From Filimonas effusa (GTDB lineage Bacteria; Bacteroidota; Bacteroidia; Chitinophagales; Chitinophagaceae): 64,000 nt of DNA. Below, one piece after another: positions 1 to 8,401 of this stretch. Within the stretch, counting starts at the first letter, position 1. Every line of letters begins with the position of its first letter. A program made the position numbers and the translations under genes. The DNA lies in contig NZ_SDHZ01000001.1 in assembly GCF_004118675.1 (NCBI RefSeq), forward strand, positions 1,426,001 through 1,490,000, in the 5' to 3' direction. The notes beneath the pieces were generated by a model, which was not told the origin of the DNA, did not search any database, and was given only the letters and a program-made list of their open reading frames with translations.

Positions 1-1211
1 CGGCGTTCCTTGTATACCAGGACCGATTTTTTCAGATGCCTGTGGATCTCTCCTTCGCGGATCATTTCTGCCAGCACCTGTTCGACAAGAATATCGCCCT
101 GCCTGTCTATAATGCCCAGGTATTTTCTCATTTCCGCCATCAGGTTTTCGGGCGCCACAATGAAGCCGGTACGAAATCCCGGCGCCAATGATTTTCCAAA
201 GGCGCCAACATATACTACCATGCCGCTGGTATCGGCACTTGCCATGGGCAAAACCGGCTTTTTATCGTAGCGAAAATCGAAATCGTAATCATCTTCCAGC
301 ACAATAAATCCGAATAGTGAGGCCAAGCGAAGGACTTCGATGCGCCGTCCGGCACTTAGCGTTATGGTAGTGGGGTAATGGTGATGGGGCGTAAGATAAA
401 GCATACGTATGGGCTGCTGCCGGCAAAGCTGTTCCAGGGCTTGTACATCGATGCCTTCCTCATCCATTGGGATGGAGCAGATCTTAGCGCCTGCTTTCTG
501 AAAGATCATGTTGACAGAAAAATAGCTCAGATCGGCCACCACAACCGTATCGCCTGGTTCGAGCAGGATCTCGGAGATGATATAAACACTCATTTCCGTG
601 CTGCGGGTGATGAGCAGGTTATTTTTCGAGATATGCAATCCTCTTGACAGGTTGAGGTAGTGAGAAAGATTTTCTTTCAAAAACTCACTTCCATCCCTGT
701 TGTAATACCCCATTTTACGATAATTGCTTTTACGCTTAAGGTTTGAGCTGTATAGACGTGAAAGCAAATCGGTTTGCGTAAGTCTTATATCGGGGATGCC
801 GTCATTAAAGACATATTCACAGGTAGCATGCTCAAAAGGGTTATCAAGCAGGTTGGATTGTTTAAAGCTAAAGCCTGTTTTCACAGGATATCCATTTAAA
901 GCGGCTTTAACGGGAGAGGCAATGCGCTGTGCTTTTCCTTCCTCTACCCCTACCACAAAAGTACCCTGATTGGGACGTGATTGAACCCAGCCCTGTGCCT
1001 CCAGTTCTTCGTAGGCGGCAACAACTGTTCTCCGGTGGACCTTCAACAACTCACTCAATACCCTGGATCCCGGCAATTTTGTTGCTTTCGGGAGGTAGCC
1101 CCGCTGAATGGCATTGATCACCTGGTGGGCTATCTGCATATAGACAGCCGTAGCCGACTCCCTGTCGAGGAGGATAAAACTAAGGTAAGGAACTTCAACC
1201 GGACTACCCAT
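1..1211 (-). CDS. MocR-type GntR/aminotransferase regulator (partial, runs off the window)
   Basis: The frame is open from an ATG at 1211 to the window edge, so the C-terminus is missing. Residues about 15-85 read as a GntR winged helix (motif GSRVLSELLKVHRRTV), followed by a fold-type I aminotransferase-like domain from about residue 125. Visible cofactor-site motifs are TPHHHYPTT, EDDYDFDFRYD and the PLP-lysine motif GKSLAPGFR, so PLP binding looks intact. MocR/PdxR proteins are PLP-responsive transcription factors. The gene is divergent from the biotin operon with a 64-bp gap. BioF and BioA in that operon are PLP enzymes, so regulation of the operon is plausible but inferred. It could equally be a PdxR or an unrelated MocR. 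Confidence 0.9.
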   Translation of the reverse strand, partial: MGSPVEVPYLSFILLDRESATAVYMQIAHQVINAIQRGYLPKATKLPGSRVLSELLKVHRRTVVAAYEELEAQGWVQSRPNQGTFVVGVEEGKAQRIASPVKAALNGYPVKTGFSFKQSNLLDNPFEHATCEYVFNDGIPDIRLTQTDLLSRLYSSNLKRKSNYRKMGYYNRDGSEFLKENLSHYLNLSRGLHISKNNLLITRSTEMSVYIISEILLEPGDTVVVADLSYFSVNMIFQKAGAKICSIPMDEEGIDVQALEQLCRQQPIRMLYLTPHHHYPTTITLSAGRRIEVLRLASLFGFIVLEDDYDFDFRYDKKPVLPMASADTSGMVVYVGAFGKSLAPGFRTGFIVAPENLMAEMRKYLGIIDRQGDILVEQVLAEMIREGEIHRHLKKSVLVYKER

Positions 1212-1251
1212 AAACTAAAAACTGGCACAGTTACATGATCCGGCAAGATAA

Positions 1252-1259
1252 TAGTTTTG
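1252..1259 (+). promoter_or_regulatory. Candidate -7 box for the biotin operon
   Basis: TAGTTTTG fits the Bacteroidota -7 pattern TAnnTTTG and lies 16 bp before the ATG at 1276. I do not see a convincing TTTG -33 element at the expected distance, so this is weak. Confidence 0.3.
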
Positions 1260-1275
1260 GTTAAAAATAAGAGAG

Positions 1276-1893
1276 ATGCAGGACCTATTAAGTAAAATCG
1301 TTGGAGATGACGAGCTGCACGCCAGGTGGTTAAACACGCTTTCATTTATGGAAAATGCGGGCGCCCGAAAGATCTCGGCATGCGAGGCTACGGAGGAAGT
1401 GAGCCTTATGCAGCTAAAACATGCCGCCGAGGAGCATCGCCATGCTTATTACCTTAAAAAGCAGATAAGCAAGCTGTCTGACCAGCTTTGTGCTACCTAC
1501 CGGCCGCAGGAGCTGCTTGCCGCCTATGCCACCCGGCGGTACTTACACCGACTGGATGTGCAGGTGTGCCGTTATCTTAAACAAAGATTAGGATTGAGCG
1601 GTCAGTTGCTTAAAGATGCAGCGTACCTGCTGGTTACCTATGCCATAGAAGTTCGTGCGGATGCTTTATACCCGGAATACCAGCAGGTGCTTAGTGAAGC
1701 CGGACATAAGGTGACAGTAAAATCGATTATCCTGGAAGAGGAAGGGCACCTGGAAGAAATGCTGGCCCAGTTACGCTTGTTTTCGGACATATGGGAACAA
1801 CACGCCTCCATAGCGCAGCAACTGGAACAGGCGTTGTTTACCGAATGGTGGCTTGCTGTGACACAGGAAACAGAACACCCTTCCTATGCATGA
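1276..1893 (+). CDS. Ferritin-like diiron protein at the head of the biotin operon
   Basis: The 205-aa protein is predicted all helical and shows the six-ligand pattern of a ferritin-like diiron four-helix bundle: E26 (MENAG), E53xxH56 (AEEHRHA), E125 (YAIEVRA) and E155xxH158 (LEEEGHLEE). There is no signal peptide, so it should be cytosolic. It is the first gene of the operon and overlaps bioF by 8 bp, which suggests translational coupling. No bioC, bioH, bioG, bioI or bioW is visible. A role in making or delivering the pimeloyl precursor, for example oxidative cleavage of an acyl chain as BioI does with heme, is therefore an attractive inference. An oxygen-protection or iron-supply role for BioB is an alternative. 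The exact family is not recognised. Confidence 0.8.
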   Translation: MQDLLSKIVGDDELHARWLNTLSFMENAGARKISACEATEEVSLMQLKHAAEEHRHAYYLKKQISKLSDQLCATYRPQELLAAYATRRYLHRLDVQVCRYLKQRLGLSGQLLKDAAYLLVTYAIEVRADALYPEYQQVLSEAGHKVTVKSIILEEEGHLEEMLAQLRLFSDIWEQHASIAQQLEQALFTEWWLAVTQETEHPSYA

Positions 1894-2995
1894 ACATCTC
1901 ACCTTCATGTCGCAATTGCTCCTTAACCGGGTTGAACGGGGTAACCAGAGAAAACTGAAGGCGAACGATTGCCGCATTGACTTTTTCTCGAATGATTACC
2001 TGGGTTTTGCGGGAGACCCGGCATTTCAGCAGTTGATATGGGAAAACGTTAAGAGGTGTCCGGCACAATTAACAGGCAGTACCGGATCGAGGTTAATCAG
2101 TGGCACTTCCCGAGCAACATCAGAGACAGAGGCATCGATAGCCCGTGAACATGGCGTTGAAAGCGCCCTGCTTTTTACTTCGGGTTATACTGCAAACCTG
2201 TCGTTGTTTTCAAGCCTGGCTCAGCGCGGGGATACTATACTGGTGGATGAATATATACACCGTTCCGTGCACGATGGCTGTATGCTTTCCATGGCGCAAA
2301 AATGGAAGTTTCAGCATAATGATCTTTGCCATTTAGAAACGTTATTAAAGAAAGCCAAGGGGAAATGCCTCGTAGCGGTAGAAAGCCTTTATTCGATGGA
2401 AGGAGATTTTGCTCCATTAAAAGAACTGGTTTCAATTACTGAGCGCTATGGAGCCGCATTGATCATAGATGAGGCGCATGCCTTCGGAGTTTGGGGTTAT
2501 GGCCTGGCAACTCAGCATCAATTGCAGAACCGGGTGCTTGCTACTGTAGTTACTTACGGTAAAGCAATGGGATTACATGGAGCGGCTATATTAACTCAAC
2601 AGCTCACCAAAGACTACCTCGTTAACTATGCAGCTCCCTTTATTTACACCACAGCACCTGGCGACCTGGCAGCAGTGAGTATAAGCCTGGGATATGATCA
2701 TTTGAAGCAAAATACAACAGCCAGCGCCTGCTTACAGGAAATAATTAAACAATTCCGGAACGCTGCTTTGACAACTAAGTCTATGGCTGGCAGTCCTATC
2801 CAGGTAATAGAACATTATTCACTGCAACAACTGGAAGAATTACAGACAGCATTGGCCGCTGAAGGAATGGCGACCTACCTGGTAAAAGCGCCATCTGTTA
2901 AAGCGGGTTCTGAACGCATACGCGTTTGCCTGCATGCCTTTAACAGTGAAAGAGAAGTAGCGCTGCTGACCAGTATCATAAAACATTACCTGTAA
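1886..2995 (+). CDS. bioF: 8-amino-7-oxononanoate synthase (BioF)
   Basis: This 369-aa alpha-oxoamine synthase condenses a pimeloyl thioester with L-alanine to give 8-amino-7-oxononanoate, using PLP. Visible family motifs are FFSNDYLG near the N-terminus, GSTGSRLISG, the cofactor aspartate/histidine segment DEAHAFGVWG (D195, H198) and the PLP lysine K226 in TYGKAMGLHGA. Length is near the usual 380-390 aa with a slightly short C-terminus. The start at 1886 overlaps the preceding gene by 8 bp; an in-frame ATG at 1907 (MSQLL) is an alternative. It is the first committed biotin-ring enzyme of the operon. Confidence 0.95.
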   Translation: MHEHLTFMSQLLLNRVERGNQRKLKANDCRIDFFSNDYLGFAGDPAFQQLIWENVKRCPAQLTGSTGSRLISGTSRATSETEASIAREHGVESALLFTSGYTANLSLFSSLAQRGDTILVDEYIHRSVHDGCMLSMAQKWKFQHNDLCHLETLLKKAKGKCLVAVESLYSMEGDFAPLKELVSITERYGAALIIDEAHAFGVWGYGLATQHQLQNRVLATVVTYGKAMGLHGAAILTQQLTKDYLVNYAAPFIYTTAPGDLAAVSISLGYDHLKQNTTASACLQEIIKQFRNAALTTKSMAGSPIQVIEHYSLQQLEELQTALAAEGMATYLVKAPSVKAGSERIRVCLHAFNSEREVALLTSIIKHYL

Positions 2996-3023
2996 GGTTA
3001 CTCCTATTAACGCCAATAAAAAG

Positions 3024-3644
3024 ATGAAAGAAGCTTTAAAACTATTTGTAAGCGGCATAGGAACTGGTGTAGGCAAAACCATTTGCGCCGCTATTTTGAC
3101 GGAAGCGTTTGAGGCTGATTACTGGAAGCCTGTGCAGGCCGGGGATCTGGATCGGTCTGACAGTATGCGGGTTCAAGCGCTGGTGAGTGAAGACCGTATT
3201 ATTCACGAGGAGCGTTATCGTCTTTCGCTGCCGGCATCTCCCCATAAGGCAGCCCGTATAGAAAATTTACAACTACAGCCAAGCGAATGGCAATTACCGG
3301 CAACCCATCGTCCACTTATTGTAGAAGGTGCAGGCGGCTTGCTGGTTCCCTTAAACGACCATTATTTTATGCTTGACCTCATAAGCCAATGGCAACTTCC
3401 TGTGGCGCTGGTTGCGCGTGATTATCTCGGATGCATTAATCATACGTTGTTATCTATTGCGCTACTTAGCGCGAGGCATATTTGTATGCCGCTATTTATA
3501 TTCAACGGTTGTTTTGATGCAGATGCCAAACGCGTTATAAGTCTTCAGCTCTCACCGGGAACCAAGGTATTAGAGATACCGGATATAGAAAACATTGATC
3601 GTGCAGCCATTCAGCAGCTCGTAAAAACACTCCACCTATTTTAA
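3024..3644 (+). CDS. bioD: Dethiobiotin synthetase (BioD)
   Basis: The 206-aa ATP-dependent carboxylase closes the ureido ring from 7,8-diaminononanoate and CO2. The P-loop GIGTGVGKT (K18) is at the N-terminus, followed by YWKPVQAG, the substrate-binding segment typical of BioD, and by [11 protein letters not shown] in the middle of the protein. Length matches the family (210-240 aa), slightly short. The gene lies 28 bp after bioF and 4 bp before bioB, in the same operon. Confidence 0.95.
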   Translation: MKEALKLFVSGIGTGVGKTICAAILTEAFEADYWKPVQAGDLDRSDSMRVQALVSEDRIIHEERYRLSLPASPHKAARIENLQLQPSEWQLPATHRPLIVEGAGGLLVPLNDHYFMLDLISQWQLPVALVARDYLGCINHTLLSIALLSARHICMPLFIFNGCFDADAKRVISLQLSPGTKVLEIPDIENIDRAAIQQLVKTLHLF

Positions 3645-3648
3645 GATC

Positions 3649-4647
3649 ATGACAAAAAGAAATGAACCCAGAACAAACTGGACAAAAGAAGAAGTAAGTT
3701 CAATTTATCATCAGCCCTTACTGGAACTGGTATTCCAGGCAGCAACCGTTCACCGGCAGTGGCATGACGCTTCTTCGATACAGGTAAGCACCCTGTTATC
3801 TGTAAAAACGGGTGGTTGCCCGGAAGACTGTTCTTATTGCGGGCAGGCTGCGCGCTATCATACCGACATCAAGGTGCAGGCCTTATTGCCTACAGAAACG
3901 GTGCTTTCACATGCCAGGCAGGCCAAAGATGCCGGGGCGCAAAGGTTCTGCATGGCGGCTGCCTGGCGGGAAGTACGGGATAACCGCGATTTTGACCGCA
4001 TACTCGAGATGGTAAAGGGAGTGAATGAAATGGGATTACAAGTATGCTGTACGCTGGGCATGCTAACAGAAGAGCAGGCGCAGCGTCTTCGTGAGGCAGG
4101 TTTATACGCCTATAATCATAACCTGGACACTTCATCGGAGTACTATGAAGCAATCATTTCAACCCGACAATTCGACCAACGGATGAATACGCTGGATAAT
4201 GTACGAAAAGCAGGTTTATCGGTATGTTCGGGCGGCATTATAGGATTAGGAGAAACAGACGAAGACAGGATATCGTTACTGCTAACGCTGGCTACCCTGC
4301 CCGAGCACCCCGAATCGGTACCCGTGAATGCGCTGGTAAGAGTAAAAGGAACACCACTGGAAGCGCAGCCTAAAGTAAGCGTATGGGAAATGGTTCGTAT
4401 GATAGCCACCGCACGTATCATCATGCCTGCCTCCATGGTAAGGTTAAGTGCGGGGAGAATAGAAATGACCGAAGCGGAGCAGGCATGGTGCTTTATGGCC
4501 GGCGCCAATTCTATTTTTACAGGCGAACGGAAAACACTTTTGGTTACGCCTAATCCTGCTATATCGGAAGATATGGAAATGTTTATGCGACTGGGATTAA
4601 ATGCAGCCGTTGCCCAAACAAAAACATCATGCGAACAAGCAGTTTAG
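3649..4647 (+). CDS. bioB: Biotin synthase (BioB), radical SAM
   Basis: The 332-aa radical SAM enzyme inserts sulfur into dethiobiotin. The 4Fe-4S motif CPEDCSYC gives C57, C61 and C64. Downstream are the BioB-typical segments YNHNLDTS and GGIIGLGET and the late arginine segment MVRLSAGR. The length is normal. Its 3' end overlaps bioA by 19 bp, so the two are translationally linked. The Fe-S clusters are oxygen sensitive, which is relevant to the diiron protein encoded first in the operon. Confidence 0.97.
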   Translation: MTKRNEPRTNWTKEEVSSIYHQPLLELVFQAATVHRQWHDASSIQVSTLLSVKTGGCPEDCSYCGQAARYHTDIKVQALLPTETVLSHARQAKDAGAQRFCMAAAWREVRDNRDFDRILEMVKGVNEMGLQVCCTLGMLTEEQAQRLREAGLYAYNHNLDTSSEYYEAIISTRQFDQRMNTLDNVRKAGLSVCSGGIIGLGETDEDRISLLLTLATLPEHPESVPVNALVRVKGTPLEAQPKVSVWEMVRMIATARIIMPASMVRLSAGRIEMTEAEQAWCFMAGANSIFTGERKTLLVTPNPAISEDMEMFMRLGLNAAVAQTKTSCEQAV

Positions 4648-5900
4648 CAGCCAGGGACGAGCGGGTAAACTGGCATCCTTACACGCAAATGAAAACAGCC
4701 TCGCCTGTTATACCGATAGTACGCGGGGAGGGCACCTATTTGTTTGACGAGCAGGGGAAACGTTATATAGATGCTATTTCATCGTGGTGGGTAACACTGC
4801 ACGGTCATGCGCATCCGTATATTGCCAGCCAGGTATCCAAACAACTACATACGCTTGAACATGTGATATTTGCGGGTTTTACCCACAGGCCTGCAATAGA
4901 GTTATCCGAGCGGCTATTGTCATTGTTACCGGGTAACCAGCGTAGAATATTTTACTCCGACAATGGGTCTACGGCTGTAGAGGTAGCCTTAAAAATGAGC
5001 ATCCAGTATCATTTTAACAATGGCGCCAGGAAGTTGAAGGTGCTGGCTTTGAGAGACGCTTATCATGGTGATACATTCGGGGCTATGTCGGTAAGCGGGC
5101 GCAGCCGGTGGACGGTGCCTTTTAATGATCTGCTATTCGAGGTGGTATTTATCGACAGACCTTCTGTCACCAACCTGGCAGCCATAAAACAGGTAATAGA
5201 TGTTTACGCGGAAGCGGTGGCCTGTTTCATTTATGAGCCACTGGTGCAGGGAGCCGGCGGCATGTTAATGTATGAAGCCGATGTACTTAGCCAGCTTATG
5301 CTTTATTGCCGGCAAAAGGGAATATTACTGATCCAGGATGAAGTTTTTACAGGATTTGGACGTACGGGTCAATTATTTGCCGCCAATCATTTAACTGAGC
5401 AGCCTGATATCATGTGCTTTTCGAAAGGGTTAACCGGAGGTACTATGGCTATGGGAGTTACCAGTTGTTCGGAAATGCTATATGAGGCGTTCTATTCAAG
5501 CGACCGTTACAAGACCTTATTTCACGGGCATTCTTTCACGGCTAATCCATTGGCCTGTGCGGCTGCACTGGCCAGCCTCGACCTACTGGTTAACGAGAGT
5601 ACACAAGATAATATTCACCGGATATGCCGGCAGCATGCTCATTTTATCGAGCGCATACGGCAGCATCAAGGAATTGGTGTTACCCGACAATGTGGCACTA
5701 TCGTGGCTTTAGAGCCGAAGGAGAGCGAGGGTACGGGTTATTTTTACAAAGACCAGCAGCGTTTATACCATCAATTCCTTTCTAATGGCGTATTGCTGCG
5801 CCCGCTGGGGAGTGTAGTTTATATTGTACCGCCCTACTGCATCAGTCCTGAAGACCTGGATCTTGTTTATGAGGTTATTGAAACAGTCATCACGCAATAA
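4629..5900 (+). CDS. bioA: Adenosylmethionine-8-amino-7-oxononanoate aminotransferase (BioA)
   Basis: The 423-aa class III aminotransferase converts 8-amino-7-oxononanoate to 7,8-diaminononanoate with SAM as amino donor in classical members. Visible are NWHPYTQM at the N-terminus and [10 protein letters not shown] (both BioA hallmarks), [10 protein letters not shown], the cofactor aspartate segment [12 protein letters not shown] and the PLP lysine K266 in CFSKGLTGG. It ends the operon. A hairpin with a short T-run follows at 5983-6020. Confidence 0.96.
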   Translation: MRTSSLAARDERVNWHPYTQMKTASPVIPIVRGEGTYLFDEQGKRYIDAISSWWVTLHGHAHPYIASQVSKQLHTLEHVIFAGFTHRPAIELSERLLSLLPGNQRRIFYSDNGSTAVEVALKMSIQYHFNNGARKLKVLALRDAYHGDTFGAMSVSGRSRWTVPFNDLLFEVVFIDRPSVTNLAAIKQVIDVYAEAVACFIYEPLVQGAGGMLMYEADVLSQLMLYCRQKGILLIQDEVFTGFGRTGQLFAANHLTEQPDIMCFSKGLTGGTMAMGVTSCSEMLYEAFYSSDRYKTLFHGHSFTANPLACAAALASLDLLVNESTQDNIHRICRQHAHFIERIRQHQGIGVTRQCGTIVALEPKESEGTGYFYKDQQRLYHQFLSNGVLLRPLGSVVYIVPPYCISPEDLDLVYEVIETVITQ

Positions 5901-5904
5901 GCGA

Positions 5905-6018
5905 GAGAGGATGGCTCATAAATAAAATCAGCCGCCGAGAGTTGCTTAAACGGGGAGCTTCTCTGCCAGGGATCCGAATGAAAGGAGGCTGTATCGCACT
6001 TATGATACGGCCTCTTTT
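5905..6018. repeat. Intergenic repeat, copy 1
   Basis: About 114 bp that recur at 6355-6468. The best-conserved core is GCCGCCGAGAGTTGCTTAAA. It ends in a hairpin whose arms differ from copy 2 by a G-U tolerated change, so the structure is kept. No ORF is convincing in it. Confidence 0.75.
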
Positions 6019-6020
6019 AC
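5983..6020 (+). terminator. Hairpin terminator after bioA
   Basis: Arms at 5986-5995 and 6004-6014 (GGCTGTATC pairing with GATACGGCC, one G-U pair) with an 8-nt loop, followed by TTTT. It lies about 80 bp after the bioA stop. Confidence 0.55.
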
Positions 6021-6178
6021 ATTGCAGCGCTCTACTTTGGAAGCGCAGGCATCAAAACGGTCCGTTCTTCCATCTGGGCCGGCATACCCGCCTATTTACG
6101 GGTGTCATCGCTGCAATACTAATCGCCTATGTGTTCTTTAGGCAGACATTAGATAGCAGAGGAGACGAGCGATGCATT

Positions 6179-6330
6179 GCTAATAGTGTTAGCAGTTTTT
6201 TTTTACAAAAGATCTTTTGCTAAAAAAAAGATCTTTTTCAAAGAAGCTTTAAAGAAGCTTCTGAGATGCTTTAGAGAAGCTTTAAGGGTGCTTTCTCAAA
6301 AATGAGCTTTTTTTTAGCAAAATAGTATAT
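6179..6330. repeat. GCTTT-rich intergenic module (first locus)
   Basis: The module contains a hairpin GCTAA/TTAGC followed by a run of nine T (6179-6204), the palindrome AAAAGATCTTTT (6207-6218), a block of imperfect AAGCTTTAAAGAAGCTT-like repeats (6240-6294), and a T-run with TTTAGCAAAA (6309-6322). The stretch 6266-6294 matches 39711-39738 with one substitution in 27 bases. It holds no plausible gene. Confidence 0.65.
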
Positions 6331-6354
6331 GCTCCATTGAGGCTCCCAATAAAA

Positions 6355-6468
6355 GAGGGCGGTTTCATAGGTAAAATTAGCCGCCGAGAGTTGCTTAAAC
6401 GGGTATCCTTCTCCATGGGGGGGCCGAAAGAACGAGGCCGTATCGCATTTATGATACGGCCTCGTTTC
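6355..6468. repeat. Intergenic repeat, copy 2
   Basis: Second copy of the element at 5905-6018, in the same orientation. Similarity is highest over AGCCGCCGAGAGTTGCTTAA and over the terminal hairpin. Confidence 0.75.
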
Positions 6469-6470
6469 TG
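6432..6470 (-). terminator. Perfect 13-bp hairpin between bioA and the GH2 gene
   Basis: ACGAGGCCGTATC (6432-6444) and its exact reverse complement (6453-6465) enclose an 8-nt loop. It lies 69 bp past the stop of the minus-strand PUL operon and could end transcription from either side, although T-runs are poor. Confidence 0.5.
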
Positions 6471-6533
6471 TGTATGTATTGGGGGTAGCAGGATTAGCAG
6501 CGAGAGCAAGCCTTTACGGCTGGTTCATTTGTG

Positions 6534-8357
6534 TTATTTATACTGTTCTGTTTTTTTATTATAATAATCCTGCATTACAAAGAATGCCTTTTTCTTAATT
6601 CCCCAGCTGGAGATCAATCCTTTCCTGTTAAAGAAGTCCTGGATGTTTGGAAGCTGGCGGCGGGGAGACCTGAAGTCGACAAGGATCCAGGGTGACAGGC
6701 CTGATAAACCATCTATTTTCTCCAGCATTTCGAGGTTACGGATGTATAATTCTTCCTGGTACTCTTCGTTCCATTTGGCAGTTTTATCGCCATGTAATCC
6801 CTGCAGGGCTTCACCGCCAAATTCGCTGATGATAACGGGTTTGTTATAAGGTACCTCCCATTTCATTTTTCTTGCATCTTCGTTGGAAGCACGGTACCAG
6901 CCGATGTATTGGTTAAAGCTGATAACGTCGACAAAAGTGTTCATGTTATCTTCGAGGCGGTTCAGGTTGTTGGCGTCTTTTGTAACTTCCATAGCCATGC
7001 TGATAAGCCTGGTATCATCCTGTTTACGTGCATAAGTGGCCAGTTTGCCCAGGAAGCGGTCGCGTGGTTCGCTATGCGGCGTTTCATTGGCGATAGACCA
7101 GATGATGACAGCACTACGGTTTTTATCGCGCCGGATCATATCGTGCAGTTGTTGCTGTGCATTGGCGTAGGTAGCTTCGTTTTCCCAGGAAATAGTCCAG
7201 TAAACAGGAATCTCCGACCAAACCATGATACCCATTTTTTCAGCCTGGCGGACCATATTCTCGCTATGCGGATAGTGCGCCAGCCGAACGTAGTTACATC
7301 CCATTTGTTTTGCCCATGTAAGCAAAGTTGTTGCGTCCTCTACGGAGTGTGCGCGGCCACGTGCATATGGCGCTTCTTCATGAATACTCACACCACGCAG
7401 GAAGATCTTCTTTCCGTTCAGGAGAATTTCCCTGCCTTTAGTTTCGATATTACGGAAGCCAATGTTATCCTTTATTACTTCGCCTTTCGCAGTTATCACC
7501 ACCTCATATAATTTCGGATTTTCGGGAGACCAAAGTATGGGATTGGCGGTTAATTCGAAACTGGCTTTGCCTTCGGCATTAGTAGTAAGCGTTTGCTTTA
7601 CTTTGAGCTCGGGGATTTCAACAGTTACTGACTGAGCGGCTGTTGCCGTATTAAGCTTGATCCAACCAGGGATAGTGTTTGCGCTACCTTTCTTCAGTTG
7701 CACCGTGTAATCCTCTACAAAAGTATCGGGAACACTTGCCAATAATACATCGCGAGTGATGCCTCCATAGTTCCACCAGTCGAAGTTTTGCGTGGGAACA
7801 AAGTCTTTTCCCCGTTTGTTATCGACTTTCACCACCACGAAATTTTCGCCGTCATTCAGGACATCGGTGATGTCGAAGTTAAAGGGAGTATAACCGCCCA
7901 CGTGCGCACCTACCAATTCGCCGTTCACATATACTTTGGCGTCGTAGTTAACAGCGCCGAAATAAAGAATATTTTTTGTGCCGGATTGTTTTTTAAACTG
8001 GAAGTCCTTTTTAAACCAAACCGTTCCTTCATAGAAGAACAGTTGTGGATTTTGCATATTCCAGTCGCCGGGGATATCCATTACAGGAGAAGCGTCGAAG
8101 CTATATTCCACCAGGTCGGATGGCGATTTAGGTTTTTTATTTTCAAAGAAACCGCCTTTTGTATGGGGTTGCAGCCGATAGTCGTAGTAGCCGTTCTCGA
8201 GCGGGTCTACGATATAGTTCCATTTACCGTTCAGGGTCATATGCTGGCGTGCATAAATGTTAGCTACCAATGGAATTTCTTTGGCCAGCAGGCTGCCGGA
8301 TAACAGGAAGGTAAGGATTAGCGTCAGTATTCTCTTTGAAAGTGCCATATCAATCAT
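6534..8357 (-). CDS. Glycoside hydrolase family 2, probable secreted beta-glucuronidase
   Basis: The 607-aa protein has a cleavable signal peptide (hydrophobic residues about 9-25; start at 8357, or M4 at 8348). It has the GH2 order of jelly-roll sugar-binding domain (about 35-205), Ig-like domain (about 210-305) and TIM barrel (about 310-600). The acid/base is E425 in SIANE and the nucleophile is E512 in IISEFGGE. N577-R-K579 matches the N-x-K motif that recognises the glucuronate carboxylate in beta-glucuronidases, which favours that activity over beta-galactosidase. It is the last gene of the SusCD operon and probably removes terminal beta-linked glucuronic acid from released oligosaccharides. 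Confidence 0.88.
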   Translation of the reverse strand: MIDMALSKRILTLILTFLLSGSLLAKEIPLVANIYARQHMTLNGKWNYIVDPLENGYYDYRLQPHTKGGFFENKKPKSPSDLVEYSFDASPVMDIPGDWNMQNPQLFFYEGTVWFKKDFQFKKQSGTKNILYFGAVNYDAKVYVNGELVGAHVGGYTPFNFDITDVLNDGENFVVVKVDNKRGKDFVPTQNFDWWNYGGITRDVLLASVPDTFVEDYTVQLKKGSANTIPGWIKLNTATAAQSVTVEIPELKVKQTLTTNAEGKASFELTANPILWSPENPKLYEVVITAKGEVIKDNIGFRNIETKGREILLNGKKIFLRGVSIHEEAPYARGRAHSVEDATTLLTWAKQMGCNYVRLAHYPHSENMVRQAEKMGIMVWSEIPVYWTISWENEATYANAQQQLHDMIRRDKNRSAVIIWSIANETPHSEPRDRFLGKLATYARKQDDTRLISMAMEVTKDANNLNRLEDNMNTFVDVISFNQYIGWYRASNEDARKMKWEVPYNKPVIISEFGGEALQGLHGDKTAKWNEEYQEELYIRNLEMLEKIDGLSGLSPWILVDFRSPRRQLPNIQDFFNRKGLISSWGIKKKAFFVMQDYYNKKTEQYK

Positions 8358-8401
8358 TTTTAGCTTTTAAAACTTATCTATTCTATTTGCGTGACAGCTT
8401 C

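Noticed and set aside
1130-1345. 71-codon minus-strand frame over the MocR-biotin gap
   Set aside because: It covers the divergent promoter region and the start of two well-supported genes in other frames.
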